Below the pieces are notes generated by a model. The model did no database searches. It was not told the origin of the DNA and saw only the letters and a program-made list of their open reading frames with translations. 32,266 nt of DNA from a virus. The stretch covers positions 1 through 32,266 of the IMG/VR virus record IMGVR_UViG_3300020478_000035; one strand, written 5' to 3'. The position numbers were made by a program, and so were the translations under genes. Shown here one piece after another: positions 7,478-14,709 of the stretch (positions within the stretch are counted from its first letter, which is position 1; the number at the start of each line of letters is the position of its first letter).

Positions 7478-7867
7478 TTAGATGAAGTGTGGCGGAAAGT
7501 GTGGCGGAAAGTGCGGTGGGAAGTGTGGTGGGAAATGAGGTGGAAAGAATGGTGGGAAATGAGGTGGGAAATGTGGTGGGAAAAATGGTGGGAAATGAGG
7601 AGGGAAATGAGGAGGAAAATGAGGAGGAAAATATGGACTGTAATAAGTGTAGTCAATGGTAAAACCTAACGGATATTCCGTATCAGCCGCTACCACCTGT
7701 GATTCTACAGTATTTAATACCTGTGAACCAGTAGCGTTAGTAGTCGATTTAGTTCCTACCGTGAATCCAGCCGACGTTATCTGTGAGTCAGCATTGGTCG
7801 TAGTTTCACCAACAATATCAGGAACGGTGTCTTTTCTAGGCCCCGTTCTACCCTCTGACTCAGCCAT
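7478..7867 (-). CDS. PASTA-domain protein with a tail of twelve FPPH-type repeats
   Basis: This 129-residue protein has two parts. Residues 15-76 (VPDIVGETT..., SAGFTVGTKS, EYPLGFTIDYTY) match the PASTA domain consensus, a small fold found in penicillin-binding proteins and Ser/Thr kinases, where it can bind peptidoglycan fragments, and occasionally in phage virion proteins. Residues 80-127 are twelve tandem four-residue units, FPPH in ten and FPPF in two, before a final Phe-Ile. There is no signal peptide. Its start shares TAATG with the stop of the long fibre gene, so it is translated with the fibres and is probably a virion or fibre accessory protein. The Pro-rich His-rich tail could be a metal-binding rod or a hydroxylation substrate; both are inference. 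Another minus frame through the repeat gives a His/Ser-rich translation that I regard as a shadow. Confidence 0.75.
   Translation of the reverse strand: MAESEGRTGPRKDTVPDIVGETTTNADSQITSAGFTVGTKSTTNATGSQVLNTVESQVVAADTEYPLGFTIDYTYYSPYFPPHFPPHFPPHFPPFFPPHFPPHFPPFFPPHFPPHFPPHFPPHFPPHFI
7487..7630 (-). repeat. tandem 12-bp repeat encoding FPPH units
   Basis: Twelve copies of a 12-base unit, almost pure pyrimidine on the coding strand and purine on the plus strand (GTGGGAAAT-like). Codon-level variation between copies shows it is not a simple recent slippage product, but copy number is likely to vary between relatives. Confidence 0.9.
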
Positions 7868-10800
7868 TATGCCTCAAGGTCTCCTACCAGTATCCACTCG
7901 TCTGTAGCGATCTTAATACAAGTTACAGATGAGTACTGGGCACGCAATTTCAAACCCGGTGTGTATCTCAAAGTCACACCAGAACCAGCCGCCATGGTTA
8001 CTTCACCAGAACCAAGACCAGCAACCTGAACTTGAGTTCCCACAGGGAACGCAACACTGCTATTAGGTGGAACTGTAATTGTCTGAGCGGAACCATTGCT
8101 AGTTGTAACTAACTTGCCTCGGTCCGCGAGTACGAAGGTGTAGGTGGTGCCCGACTGGGCATTCAAAGCAATATTGTCAATAACGTTTCCTGTTACATCA
8201 ACAGTGGAACCGTCCATGACAACAAATTCTGAACCAGCGACATCAAACCGGATTTTGTCCTCGTCTGAGGATTCCTCAACCTGAATCTTCGTGTCGTCAT
8301 CAGCGTCTGCGATTGAGTCGCTACTAAGAGCGCCCAACTCTGTCTGAACATAAGCCGTAGTAGCAATCTGAGTAGTATTCGTATCCGCCGCAGCAGTTGG
8401 AGCCGCTGGAGTACCCGTAAGGGTTGGAGAAGCCAAAGTAGCGTAATCACCCAACTCTGTCTGCACATAGGCGGTTGTGGCGATTTGGGTCGTATTTGTA
8501 TCCGCTGCCGCAGTTGGGGCAGCCGGAGTACCTGTCAAGGTTGGAGAAGCCAAAGGTGCATAATCACCAACTTCAGTCATTACGAACGCTGTAGTCGCAA
8601 CCTTTGTTGAACTATCATTAGCCGATTGAGTAGTAGCAGTAGTTCCATCTGTAAGAGCAGTGATTGCACTCAAGTTTCCTGTAGTTACAACTGTTCCAGT
8701 TACATCAGGAATAGTAATTGTTCTATCTGCCGTTGGATCGGTGATAGCCAATGTGGTTTCGTGGTCATCCGCTGTTGCACCTTCAAATATGAAAGGACTA
8801 GCGCCTGCGATTGTTCCACTAAATGTGGCAATACCTGAAACTGTTAAAGCAGTTAGTGTTCCAACACTTGTTAGTGAAGAAGTCGTAACTCCTGACCCAA
8901 GGGTTGAAGCATTTAGAACCGATGTGCCTGCGATATAGATGGCTTTTCCAGAAGCGAGGTCGATATGTTCTGAAGATGTCCAAGCGTCTGTCGAATTGAC
9001 CCAATTCCATGTTTTGTCAGTTGCACCCTTCAGGGTGATTCCACCGCCGTCAGCAGTAGTGTCGTCAGGAGAAGCAACAGAACCAAGTTCGATATTCTTA
9101 TCATCAACACTCAAAGTTGTGGAGTTGATCGTTGTTGTAGTTCCGTTAACCGTGAGATCGCCAACGATCGTTACAACACCAGTAGCGCCGATTGTCATTC
9201 TTTCAGTGCCAGCGGTGTCGAAGCGGATGATGTCTTCATCCGTACCTTCTTCTACCTGAATCTTTGTGTCGCCATCAGCATCAGTTATTGAATCGCTACT
9301 AAGAGCATTTAGACCAGTGTCCACGTAAGCGGTAGTAGCGACCTTTGTTGAGTTGTCGTCTGCCGACTGTGTAGTTGCCGTGGTGCCATCAAAGAGTGCT
9401 CCTGCATTCCCTGTGGTTATTACCGTACCCGTAGCATCAGGGAAAGTGATTGTTCTATCCCCAGTTGGGTCTGCAACAGTAAGAGTTGTTTCATGTGCAT
9501 CTGCTGTGGCACCTTCAAAACGAAGCGTGTTGCCGGTATTTAGAAAAAGACCGTCATTTTTAATTCTTGCAACAATTTCATTTGAACCAGCAGAAACAAC
9601 TGCAAACTCTATAAGTCCATCTTCAGCGCCAGCCGTTGGATCGTCAATCTTTCCAGTAATTTTTGCGTATGTGTGGCTTGCTCCACCAGAATCGTCACCT
9701 GTGAATTTTATTTGTCCAAGGTAATCCGCGGCAGCAGGGCTTGCACTGTCTCTTACTAGATCAATAATTGGTGCGGCTGCTGAACCAGCATCTGTACTGG
9801 TCGCTGTCAAATCCCCTGTAAAGGATGCATTTACTGCGCTCAGATCAGCGGTAACTGTTAAATCGTTTCCAATCGTCACATCGTCGGGCAGTCCAACTGT
9901 AACTGTTGCTGTTTCGGCACCTGAACCAGAAACTTCAACCTCATTAGAGGTTCCTGCAATCGTAGATATGTAACTACCAGTTGTATCTGTACCTAAAGCA
10001 ACTGAATCAGCGGCAACTGTTGCCGTAAGAGTTGCACTAGCCAAATCTGTGATTGTTACGTTACCTGTAAGGTCACCGCCCAATGTGATTGTGAAATCTG
10101 CGACATTAAGATCAATCGCCCCATCCCCATCGTCATCGTAAGTAGCGGCGATACCTGAGTGTGAACCATTTGTAACTAACTGCCCTGCAACAATGTCTTG
10201 AACATTTTCTGTTACTAGAGCCAAGTCAATAGCACCGTCTCCAGCATCATCGTAAGTAGCAGTGATGCCTGTATGAGAACCATTGGTCGCAAACTGTGCG
10301 CCCGTAATATCTTCAACGTTTTCGGTTATAAGTGCTAAATCAATAGCGCCATCACCAGCATCGTCATAAGTGGCAGTAATACCTGTATGGCTTCCGTTGG
10401 TTGCCAACTGAGCACCTGCAATGTCCTGAACATTTTCAGTAACAAGGGCTAAATCAATAGCACCGTCTCCATCATCGTCATACGTTGCAGTGATACCCGT
10501 GTGAGAACCGTTTGTTGCCAACTGAGCGCCAGCAACATCCTGAGTGGCTTCCGTAAAATCTGTAACAGCAGTGGAAGGAATAGCAATAGTCGTATTAGAA
10601 GCGGCAGTTAAACGACCATAAGCATCTACCGTGTATCCGGGAACCTGTGTAGCACTTCCATAAGAAGCGGCAGTAACAGCCGTAGTCGCCAAATCCAAAT
10701 CATCGGCATTGGTAACAATTCGTGCACTACTAGCAGTACCCACGTTTATCGTATTGCCTGTGATACTTACACCTGTACCAGCCGTAAATGCTTGCGTACC

Positions 10801-11526
10801 AGTGAACTGTGTGAAAGTAATACTATCTGAACCGATAGTGTGCGGATCACCAGTAGAAGTAACCACAAAACCTTGACCACTATTTGTACTTCCAGAAAGA
10901 GCATAAACAGAATCACCGGCTTTTACTTGACCAGCAGGAGTGCCATCAAAATCATCCGCACGGGTTAAAACCCAAGCGGCTGAACCAGAAGCACCCTGAG
11001 TGGTTACATCATAAATACCATTTTGCACTGCACTGGATTGATCTTGGACAAGAACACGATCACCCGCAGTAGCATTAACGCCATCCACAACAAGACGAAC
11101 ATTGGAATCAGAAGTAAGAGTTGCTCCTACACCAGAACTGCCATTGTCATATGTAGGAGAATTCGGCAAAGCGGCGGCAGAAGCAAGTTTTACTGCCTCA
11201 TGCCAATTTACAGTTGCATCACTTGAAGACCATTTAACACCTGTGGTAGTAGAAGAATCTGCAACCAACACTTGACCATTGGAACCAACTCCAAGTCGTG
11301 CAATTGTATTATCTGCTGTACCAAGGATCAAGTCACCCTTAGCATCAATAAAGTTTGTACCGAGTACACCGATACCATAACTAAGGCTTGACCAAGCAGT
11401 ACTACCGTCGCCAATCTTATACTGACCAGTGTCTGTTTCTATTCCAAGTTCTCCAGCCGCTAAGGTCGGGTCATTGGAAGTCCAGTTGGATGCTGTATCC
11501 CTTCTAAATTGAATTATTGATGCCAT
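7867..11526 (-). CDS. long repetitive phage tail fibre protein
   Basis: This 1219-residue protein starts with the fibre N-terminal motif IQFRRDTASNWTSNDP and GELGIETDTGQYKIGDG (5-41), widely seen in phage tail fibre adhesins. It then has a VDG...GDRVLVQDQ...QNGIYDVT module (about 111-242), four 38-residue repeats (326-477), duplicated HETTL...DRTITFPDATGTV blocks, a SIxDADxDTKIQVEE block present twice, a TTTTINSTTLSVDDKNIELG segment common in marine phage fibres, and two ASPTLTGTPAAPTAA repeats. The C-terminal 100 residues form a distinct non-repetitive cap, probably the trimer tip. A good AGGAAAG ribosome site precedes the ATG. It is expected to be a trimeric host-recognition fibre. The internal duplications are typical of genes that grow and shuffle by recombination. 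Confidence 0.9.
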   Translation of the reverse strand: MASIIQFRRDTASNWTSNDPTLAAGELGIETDTGQYKIGDGSTAWSSLSYGIGVLGTNFIDAKGDLILGTADNTIARLGVGSNGQVLVADSSTTTGVKWSSSDATVNWHEAVKLASAAALPNSPTYDNGSSGVGATLTSDSNVRLVVDGVNATAGDRVLVQDQSSAVQNGIYDVTTQGASGSAAWVLTRADDFDGTPAGQVKAGDSVYALSGSTNSGQGFVVTSTGDPHTIGSDSITFTQFTGTQAFTAGTGVSITGNTINVGTASSARIVTNADDLDLATTAVTAASYGSATQVPGYTVDAYGRLTAASNTTIAIPSTAVTDFTEATQDVAGAQLATNGSHTGITATYDDDGDGAIDLALVTENVQDIAGAQLATNGSHTGITATYDDAGDGAIDLALITENVEDITGAQFATNGSHTGITATYDDAGDGAIDLALVTENVQDIVAGQLVTNGSHSGIAATYDDDGDGAIDLNVADFTITLGGDLTGNVTITDLASATLTATVAADSVALGTDTTGSYISTIAGTSNEVEVSGSGAETATVTVGLPDDVTIGNDLTVTADLSAVNASFTGDLTATSTDAGSAAAPIIDLVRDSASPAAADYLGQIKFTGDDSGGASHTYAKITGKIDDPTAGAEDGLIEFAVVSAGSNEIVARIKNDGLFLNTGNTLRFEGATADAHETTLTVADPTGDRTITFPDATGTVITTGNAGALFDGTTATTQSADDNSTKVATTAYVDTGLNALSSDSITDADGDTKIQVEEGTDEDIIRFDTAGTERMTIGATGVVTIVGDLTVNGTTTTINSTTLSVDDKNIELGSVASPDDTTADGGGITLKGATDKTWNWVNSTDAWTSSEHIDLASGKAIYIAGTSVLNASTLGSGVTTSSLTSVGTLTALTVSGIATFSGTIAGASPFIFEGATADDHETTLAITDPTADRTITIPDVTGTVVTTGNLSAITALTDGTTATTQSANDSSTKVATTAFVMTEVGDYAPLASPTLTGTPAAPTAAADTNTTQIATTAYVQTELGDYATLASPTLTGTPAAPTAAADTNTTQIATTAYVQTELGALSSDSIADADDDTKIQVEESSDEDKIRFDVAGSEFVVMDGSTVDVTGNVIDNIALNAQSGTTYTFVLADRGKLVTTSNGSAQTITVPPNSSVAFPVGTQVQVAGLGSGEVTMAAGSGVTLRYTPGLKLRAQYSSVTCIKIATDEWILVGDLEA
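8333..8566 (-). repeat. two direct copies of a 117-bp fibre repeat
   Basis: Two adjacent 117-base copies inside the long fibre gene encode the ASPTLTGTPAAPTAA and TTQIATTAYVQTELG units. The copies differ mainly at third codon positions, so protein sequence is under selection. A third, partial unit precedes them in translation order. Confidence 0.85.
10096..10551 (-). repeat. four direct copies of a 114-bp fibre repeat
   Basis: Four 38-residue units each contain GAQLATNGSHTGITATYDD (with variants) followed by GDGAIDL. The DNA copies differ at many silent sites, and the last copy is the most divergent (VAGQLVTNGSHSGIAATY). The Asp-rich loop looks like a calcium-binding turn. Confidence 0.88.
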
Positions 11527-11539
11527 ATTTCTTTCCTAC

Positions 11540-12001
11540 CTATGCGTATGGATACGTCGAAGACGATCCACCATCTGCTGTAACGTAATATCGAACCCAA
11601 GCGGCAGAAGTTCCACCATCTGCTTTAGTGCTACTTACTTCTGAAGTGGCACCCGAACCACCTGCTAAAATCCATGAGCCTCCAGAGCGGAAATAGAGTT
11701 TGTCTCCACTTGTATCCACTGCCAGAGCACCATCTGAAAGAGATGCAGTGGGTGTATCGGCATCAGCCATTGTCACAAGACCTGCACTTGCTTCAAAAGT
11801 GTCATCTGTTTTCAAGGTATTTGCCGCAGAACGATAAAGAGTTGTATCGCCTGTTGCGGAACCACTACCCCAAGTCATCTTTCCATCAGCAGTAATAATG
11901 ATTCGTTCCGTGCTTTCAGCATCAAGTTTGACCGTAAACGCCTCAGTAGACGTAGCGGCAAGTTCTTCTATGTTGATTGGAGTTTTAAATGCTTGTGCCA
12001 T
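11540..12001 (-). CDS. phage tail fibre/virion structural protein
   Basis: This 153-residue protein, rich in Ala, Ser, Thr and Gly, sits between two fibre genes, 13 bases before the long fibre gene. Residues 20-40 (AFTVKLDAESTERIIITADG) and the SDGALAVDTSGDKLYFRSGG segment (about 88-107) are typical of short trimeric shaft modules in phage fibres; the latter resembles the DTSxxKLYFRSGGSW pattern used where a fibre carries a short beta-prism. There are no transmembrane segments or catalytic motifs. It ends in a Ser/Tyr-rich tail. A role as a short fibre, fibre connector or virion decoration is inferred from composition and position. Confidence 0.7.
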   Translation of the reverse strand: MAQAFKTPINIEELAATSTEAFTVKLDAESTERIIITADGKMTWGSGSATGDTTLYRSAANTLKTDDTFEASAGLVTMADADTPTASLSDGALAVDTSGDKLYFRSGGSWILAGGSGATSEVSSTKADGGTSAAWVRYYVTADGGSSSTYPYA

Positions 12002-12011
12002 TACCTCACCC

Positions 12012-13562
12012 CTAACCCGTTACCACTACTCGGTATGCATTGCTTGCAGGAGCCGTTGAAAAATCGATTGTTGCTGAATCATTATCCGTACGAACAACAT
12101 CAGAAATAACAGTGGCATAAGTAGTCGTGTCATAAACTTGAACACTTACATCACGAGTACCTAAACCGTGAGTAATTGTGTAAGAGGTATTAGAACCATC
12201 ACCTACATTCTGTGCAACAGTACGACTCAAAAGTGGATTACTTGTAGTTCTAGAACCTGAAGAAGAATCACCGGCTGCTAAATAACCATTTGCACGAGCA
12301 TTTGCTGCTGTTGTCGCTCCTGTACCACCATTTGCAACTGGAAGAGTTCCGGTTACGCCACCTGAACCACTAGCCGCAAGATTAGAAGCATCAGCACTTA
12401 AAACACCTGCGGTGAAAGTAATACCTGTACCAGCAATATTTGACTTAATAGCCAAACCGCTACTATCTGTTTCAAGACCAGAAACACCACTATTTAATTT
12501 AATCTGAACATTATCTCCAGAAGTTTCTAAACCTCCAGCAGCCGCAATATTGATAGAAAGAACACCACTTGCGATTCCTAAACCATCACCAGCCGCACTT
12601 GAAGAAATTGAAAGAACACCAGAAGTGAAAGTAATTCCATCACCTGCCGTGCTACTCGCTAAAGCAACATCGTTTGCATTGATTGTAATTCCGTCGCCTT
12701 GTCCAACATTTAATACATCACCGCTTTTTGTTAAACCAGCGCCTGCATCTATTTGCCCTGCGCCTGAGAACTGTGAAAAGACAAGAGTATCTGTATCTAT
12801 TGTGTAAGAACCGCCACCCGACTTCGACTGAAGAACGTAACCACGATTTGCATTTGCAGTACCTTGCTCCACGAAGAAGAAACATCCAGCAGTTGCCTCT
12901 GTGCCTGTGTCGAAATCTGTAGCACGAGTTGGCGCACCAGAAGCATTAACCGTGTAAACACCATTTTGAGAACCTGTTGTTTGATCTTTCAGTAAGATCC
13001 TGTCACCCGTAGAGAGTGTTACACCATCTAAAGTGTCTCCATTTTCAACAGCGCTTGCTAAAGTCACATTTGCTGTCGAAGCCGCAACAACTGATTCTTT
13101 TGGATCTAATCCAGCCGCACGAGCGTCTACGTAACCTTTTGTTGCAGCATCACTAGCATTAGTGGGTTCCGCTAATCCTGTTACTTTCGTAACATTCACA
13201 TGCCCACTAGCATCACGCTTCATAATTGTAGAAGCAGTATCTGATTCCGTAGCGTTATTTACAAGCGTATAATGCGCCGCCGCCATAAGTCCAGCAGTAG
13301 AACCATCTGCTTCCGCAATAGTCAACTGAGGACTTCCAGCCGTACCAGCCGTAACTGTCAAGGCAGTTGTATTAGAAGTGACATCAGTAAGAACTTGTTT
13401 CCAAGCACTACTATTGTAATACTTAATAATATTATTAGTAGTGTCGTATATTAAACGACCCTCAAACTCTCCAGAACCCGGATCTCCAGAAGAAAACTGG
13501 AACTTGGCATTCTGAAGTTCGTTTTGGTTGATGTTTAAATTGGTGACGAACTTCTGCGCCAT
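12012..13562 (-). CDS. phage tail fibre protein
   Basis: This 516-residue fibre starts with FVTNLNINQNELQNAKFQ (5-22) and GEFEGRLIYDTTNNIIKYYN, an N-terminal attachment pattern seen in marine T4-like and other phage fibres. A SDAATKGYVDARAAGLDPKE linker leads to a module (about 158-267) related to the VDGV...GDRILxKDQ...QNGIYxV modules in the long fibre and in baseplate J. The centre is repetitive (DGITF, VLSI, SAAGDG units), and the C-terminus (about 455-516) ends in YTITHGLGTRDVSVQVYD, a beta-sandwich tip also found at the C-terminus of the protein at 13576-14034. It probably forms a second host-binding fibre. Start ATG at 13562 is clear. Confidence 0.87.
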   Translation of the reverse strand: MAQKFVTNLNINQNELQNAKFQFSSGDPGSGEFEGRLIYDTTNNIIKYYNSSAWKQVLTDVTSNTTALTVTAGTAGSPQLTIAEADGSTAGLMAAAHYTLVNNATESDTASTIMKRDASGHVNVTKVTGLAEPTNASDAATKGYVDARAAGLDPKESVVAASTANVTLASAVENGDTLDGVTLSTGDRILLKDQTTGSQNGVYTVNASGAPTRATDFDTGTEATAGCFFFVEQGTANANRGYVLQSKSGGGSYTIDTDTLVFSQFSGAGQIDAGAGLTKSGDVLNVGQGDGITINANDVALASSTAGDGITFTSGVLSISSSAAGDGLGIASGVLSINIAAAGGLETSGDNVQIKLNSGVSGLETDSSGLAIKSNIAGTGITFTAGVLSADASNLAASGSGGVTGTLPVANGGTGATTAANARANGYLAAGDSSSGSRTTSNPLLSRTVAQNVGDGSNTSYTITHGLGTRDVSVQVYDTTTYATVISDVVRTDNDSATIDFSTAPASNAYRVVVTG

Positions 13563-13575
13563 ATGTACCTCTGAA

Positions 13576-14034
13576 CTACGTCAAATAAGCCGACCCTGAA
13601 AATGCCGCAGAAAATGTAATTGTAACCTGCGTATCCGAGTCATATTGTACATCACCTACCACCACTGTGCCGGTAGAATCTACAACTGTTACAGAAGGTC
13701 TACCTCCCAATGTATGTGTAATTACCCAACTCGTTGAAGCAGAACCTTGCGTATGCACATGACGCTCAGATCCTGTAAGCGTTATATATTCGGCAGGCCA
13801 TGCTCCTGAATCCTTCGGACCCCAAAGACGGGCTTCACCAGTACTCATTTTCTCTATATACCAATTCCCATCTGCCCCTGTAGCAGTAACAGGTGCAGTG
13901 GTTCCAGTCAACAAGGCAGCCCTAGTACCACCACTAGCACTAGCAATAATTTTTACATAAACCGTATTCGGTGTAGCAGCCGAAGTTGTAACAATATGCC
14001 TAAGTTCTTCTACGGTTACGTCATAAGTTGTCAT
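13576..14034 (-). CDS. phage structural protein with fibre-tip-like C-terminal domain
   Basis: This 152-residue protein begins with TTYDVTVEELRHIV and a short variable region. The C-terminal half (about 92-152) reads HVHTQGSASTSWVITHTLGG, RPSVTVVDSTGTVVVGDVQY, then a TITFSAAFSGSAYL ending. That is a beta-sandwich module found at the end of many phage fibres and as small independent virion proteins. A related form closes the fibre gene just downstream. It overlaps the stop of the preceding gene by 4 bases (ATGA), so the two are coupled. Probably a fibre tip or chaperone-like accessory; the exact place in the virion is unknown. Confidence 0.7.
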   Translation of the reverse strand: MTTYDVTVEELRHIVTTSAATPNTVYVKIIASASGGTRAALLTGTTAPVTATGADGNWYIEKMSTGEARLWGPKDSGAWPAEYITLTGSERHVHTQGSASTSWVITHTLGGRPSVTVVDSTGTVVVGDVQYDSDTQVTITFSAAFSGSAYLT

Positions 14035-14378
14035 GTCGTCACATTCAAATTGAGATTAAAATTACCCTGTAGAAGCCTTTCAACTGCACCCGTGGCGTCC
14101 ACTATCTCTAAATCATATACGCCACCCTGTGTCAGCGCCGCAGTATCTGCCGCTGAAATAGATAAAGTAACTGTCCCCAACGCTCCATCAATCGTTATGC
14201 GTCCATTTTCAGTAGTCAACTCTATTAAAGCCGTAGACGCTTCTAAATCTTTACGAACTTGCATTCTTGCCGTAAAAGAATCCAAATTACGAATGGTGTC
14301 ATCAAAATTAGTTACTTCAATAGAGCGATCAAAAGTTGAACCTTGTTCACAAGTGAAATTGTAGATACCGGCAGGCAT
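14031..14378 (-). CDS. small phage beta-sandwich structural protein
   Basis: This 115-residue protein has the pattern MPAGIYNFTCEQGSTFDRSI, NLDSFTARMQVRK, ALIELTTENGRITID, TLSISAADTAALTQGGVYDLEI and a VERLLQGNFNLN end. This arrangement is common among small proteins encoded next to phage fibre genes, and is compatible with an Ig-like or jelly-roll beta-sandwich, though I cannot name the Pfam family with certainty. The ATG follows AAGAGGTGAG, a strong ribosome site. It is probably a fibre-attachment or baseplate-decoration protein. Neighbours on both sides are structural or small unknown proteins. Confidence 0.65.
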   Translation of the reverse strand: MPAGIYNFTCEQGSTFDRSIEVTNFDDTIRNLDSFTARMQVRKDLEASTALIELTTENGRITIDGALGTVTLSISAADTAALTQGGVYDLEIVDATGAVERLLQGNFNLNLNVTT

Positions 14379-14381
14379 GTC

Positions 14382-14456
14382 TCACCTCTTGGATAGTTTG
14401 GAAAATTTAAGCACTTCTTTAATAGCCCCTTCCTTTAAAGAGCCTACATCATTCAC
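14382..14456 (-). CDS. possible micro-gene, 24 residues
   Basis: A GTG at 14456 overlaps the end of the preceding small gene (GTGAATGA) and opens a 24-codon frame ending in TGA within the ribosome site of the next gene. The translated peptide is Lys/Leu-rich (LKEGAIKEVLKFSKLSKR) and could form an amphipathic helix. No clear ribosome site precedes it. It fills nearly all of an otherwise empty 70-base gap. It may be a real coupled leader peptide, a remnant of a longer upstream protein reached by frameshift, or chance. Confidence 0.25.
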   Translation of the reverse strand: MNDVGSLKEGAIKEVLKFSKLSKR

Positions 14457-14700
14457 AGGCTTCGCCCGGATTAAAGTCAGAATTGTCCAACTGCTCGTCA
14501 AAAAATTTATGAGCATACTCTATTAACCCCAAAGTATTCCAAGGGGTCGTGGAAGGAGAGGTGGAAACAAGAAGAGATATCCCGTCATCTGTCACAACTT
14601 CAGCAATGACAACGAAATCTTTTACAACAACTGGCAAATCCCCGTATTTGTATTCTACTTCAGCATCTACGATTTTTTTGGCAGGATCGTTGTTTTCCAT
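14449..14700 (-). CDS. small conserved-looking phage protein of unknown function
   Basis: This is an 83-residue acidic protein. Residues 15-50 (EVEYKYGDLPVVVKDFVVIAE, then VVTDDGISLLVSTSPSTTPW) form an alternating beta pattern, followed by a helix (TLGLIEYAHKFFDEQL). Small proteins of this pattern occur in many tailed phages next to structural genes, but I do not recognise a named family. It starts nine bases after the stop of the DUF6065-like gene, with an AAGG ribosome site. No signal peptide, membrane segment or metal motif is visible. Confidence 0.62.
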   Translation of the reverse strand: MENNDPAKKIVDAEVEYKYGDLPVVVKDFVVIAEVVTDDGISLLVSTSPSTTPWNTLGLIEYAHKFFDEQLDNSDFNPGEACE

Positions 14701-14709
14701 GCCTTAATA

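Noticed and set aside
7447-7656. His/Ser-rich minus-strand frame across the FPPH repeat
   Set aside because: Produced by reading the 12-base repeat in another frame. The PASTA frame has a domain and coupled start; this one has neither.
7487-7669. Plus-strand frame rich in Trp, Arg, Met across the same repeat
   Set aside because: Shadow of the repeat on the opposite strand, with no neighbours on that strand.
10096-10551. Tandem 114-bp repeats as a possible CRISPR array
   Set aside because: Units are directly adjacent without spacers, remain in frame and code for the fibre.
8193-10996. Several plus- and minus-strand frames within the long fibre
   Set aside because: Translations are low-complexity Ser/Val/Leu or cysteine-rich with no domain; they follow from biased codon use in the fibre repeats.
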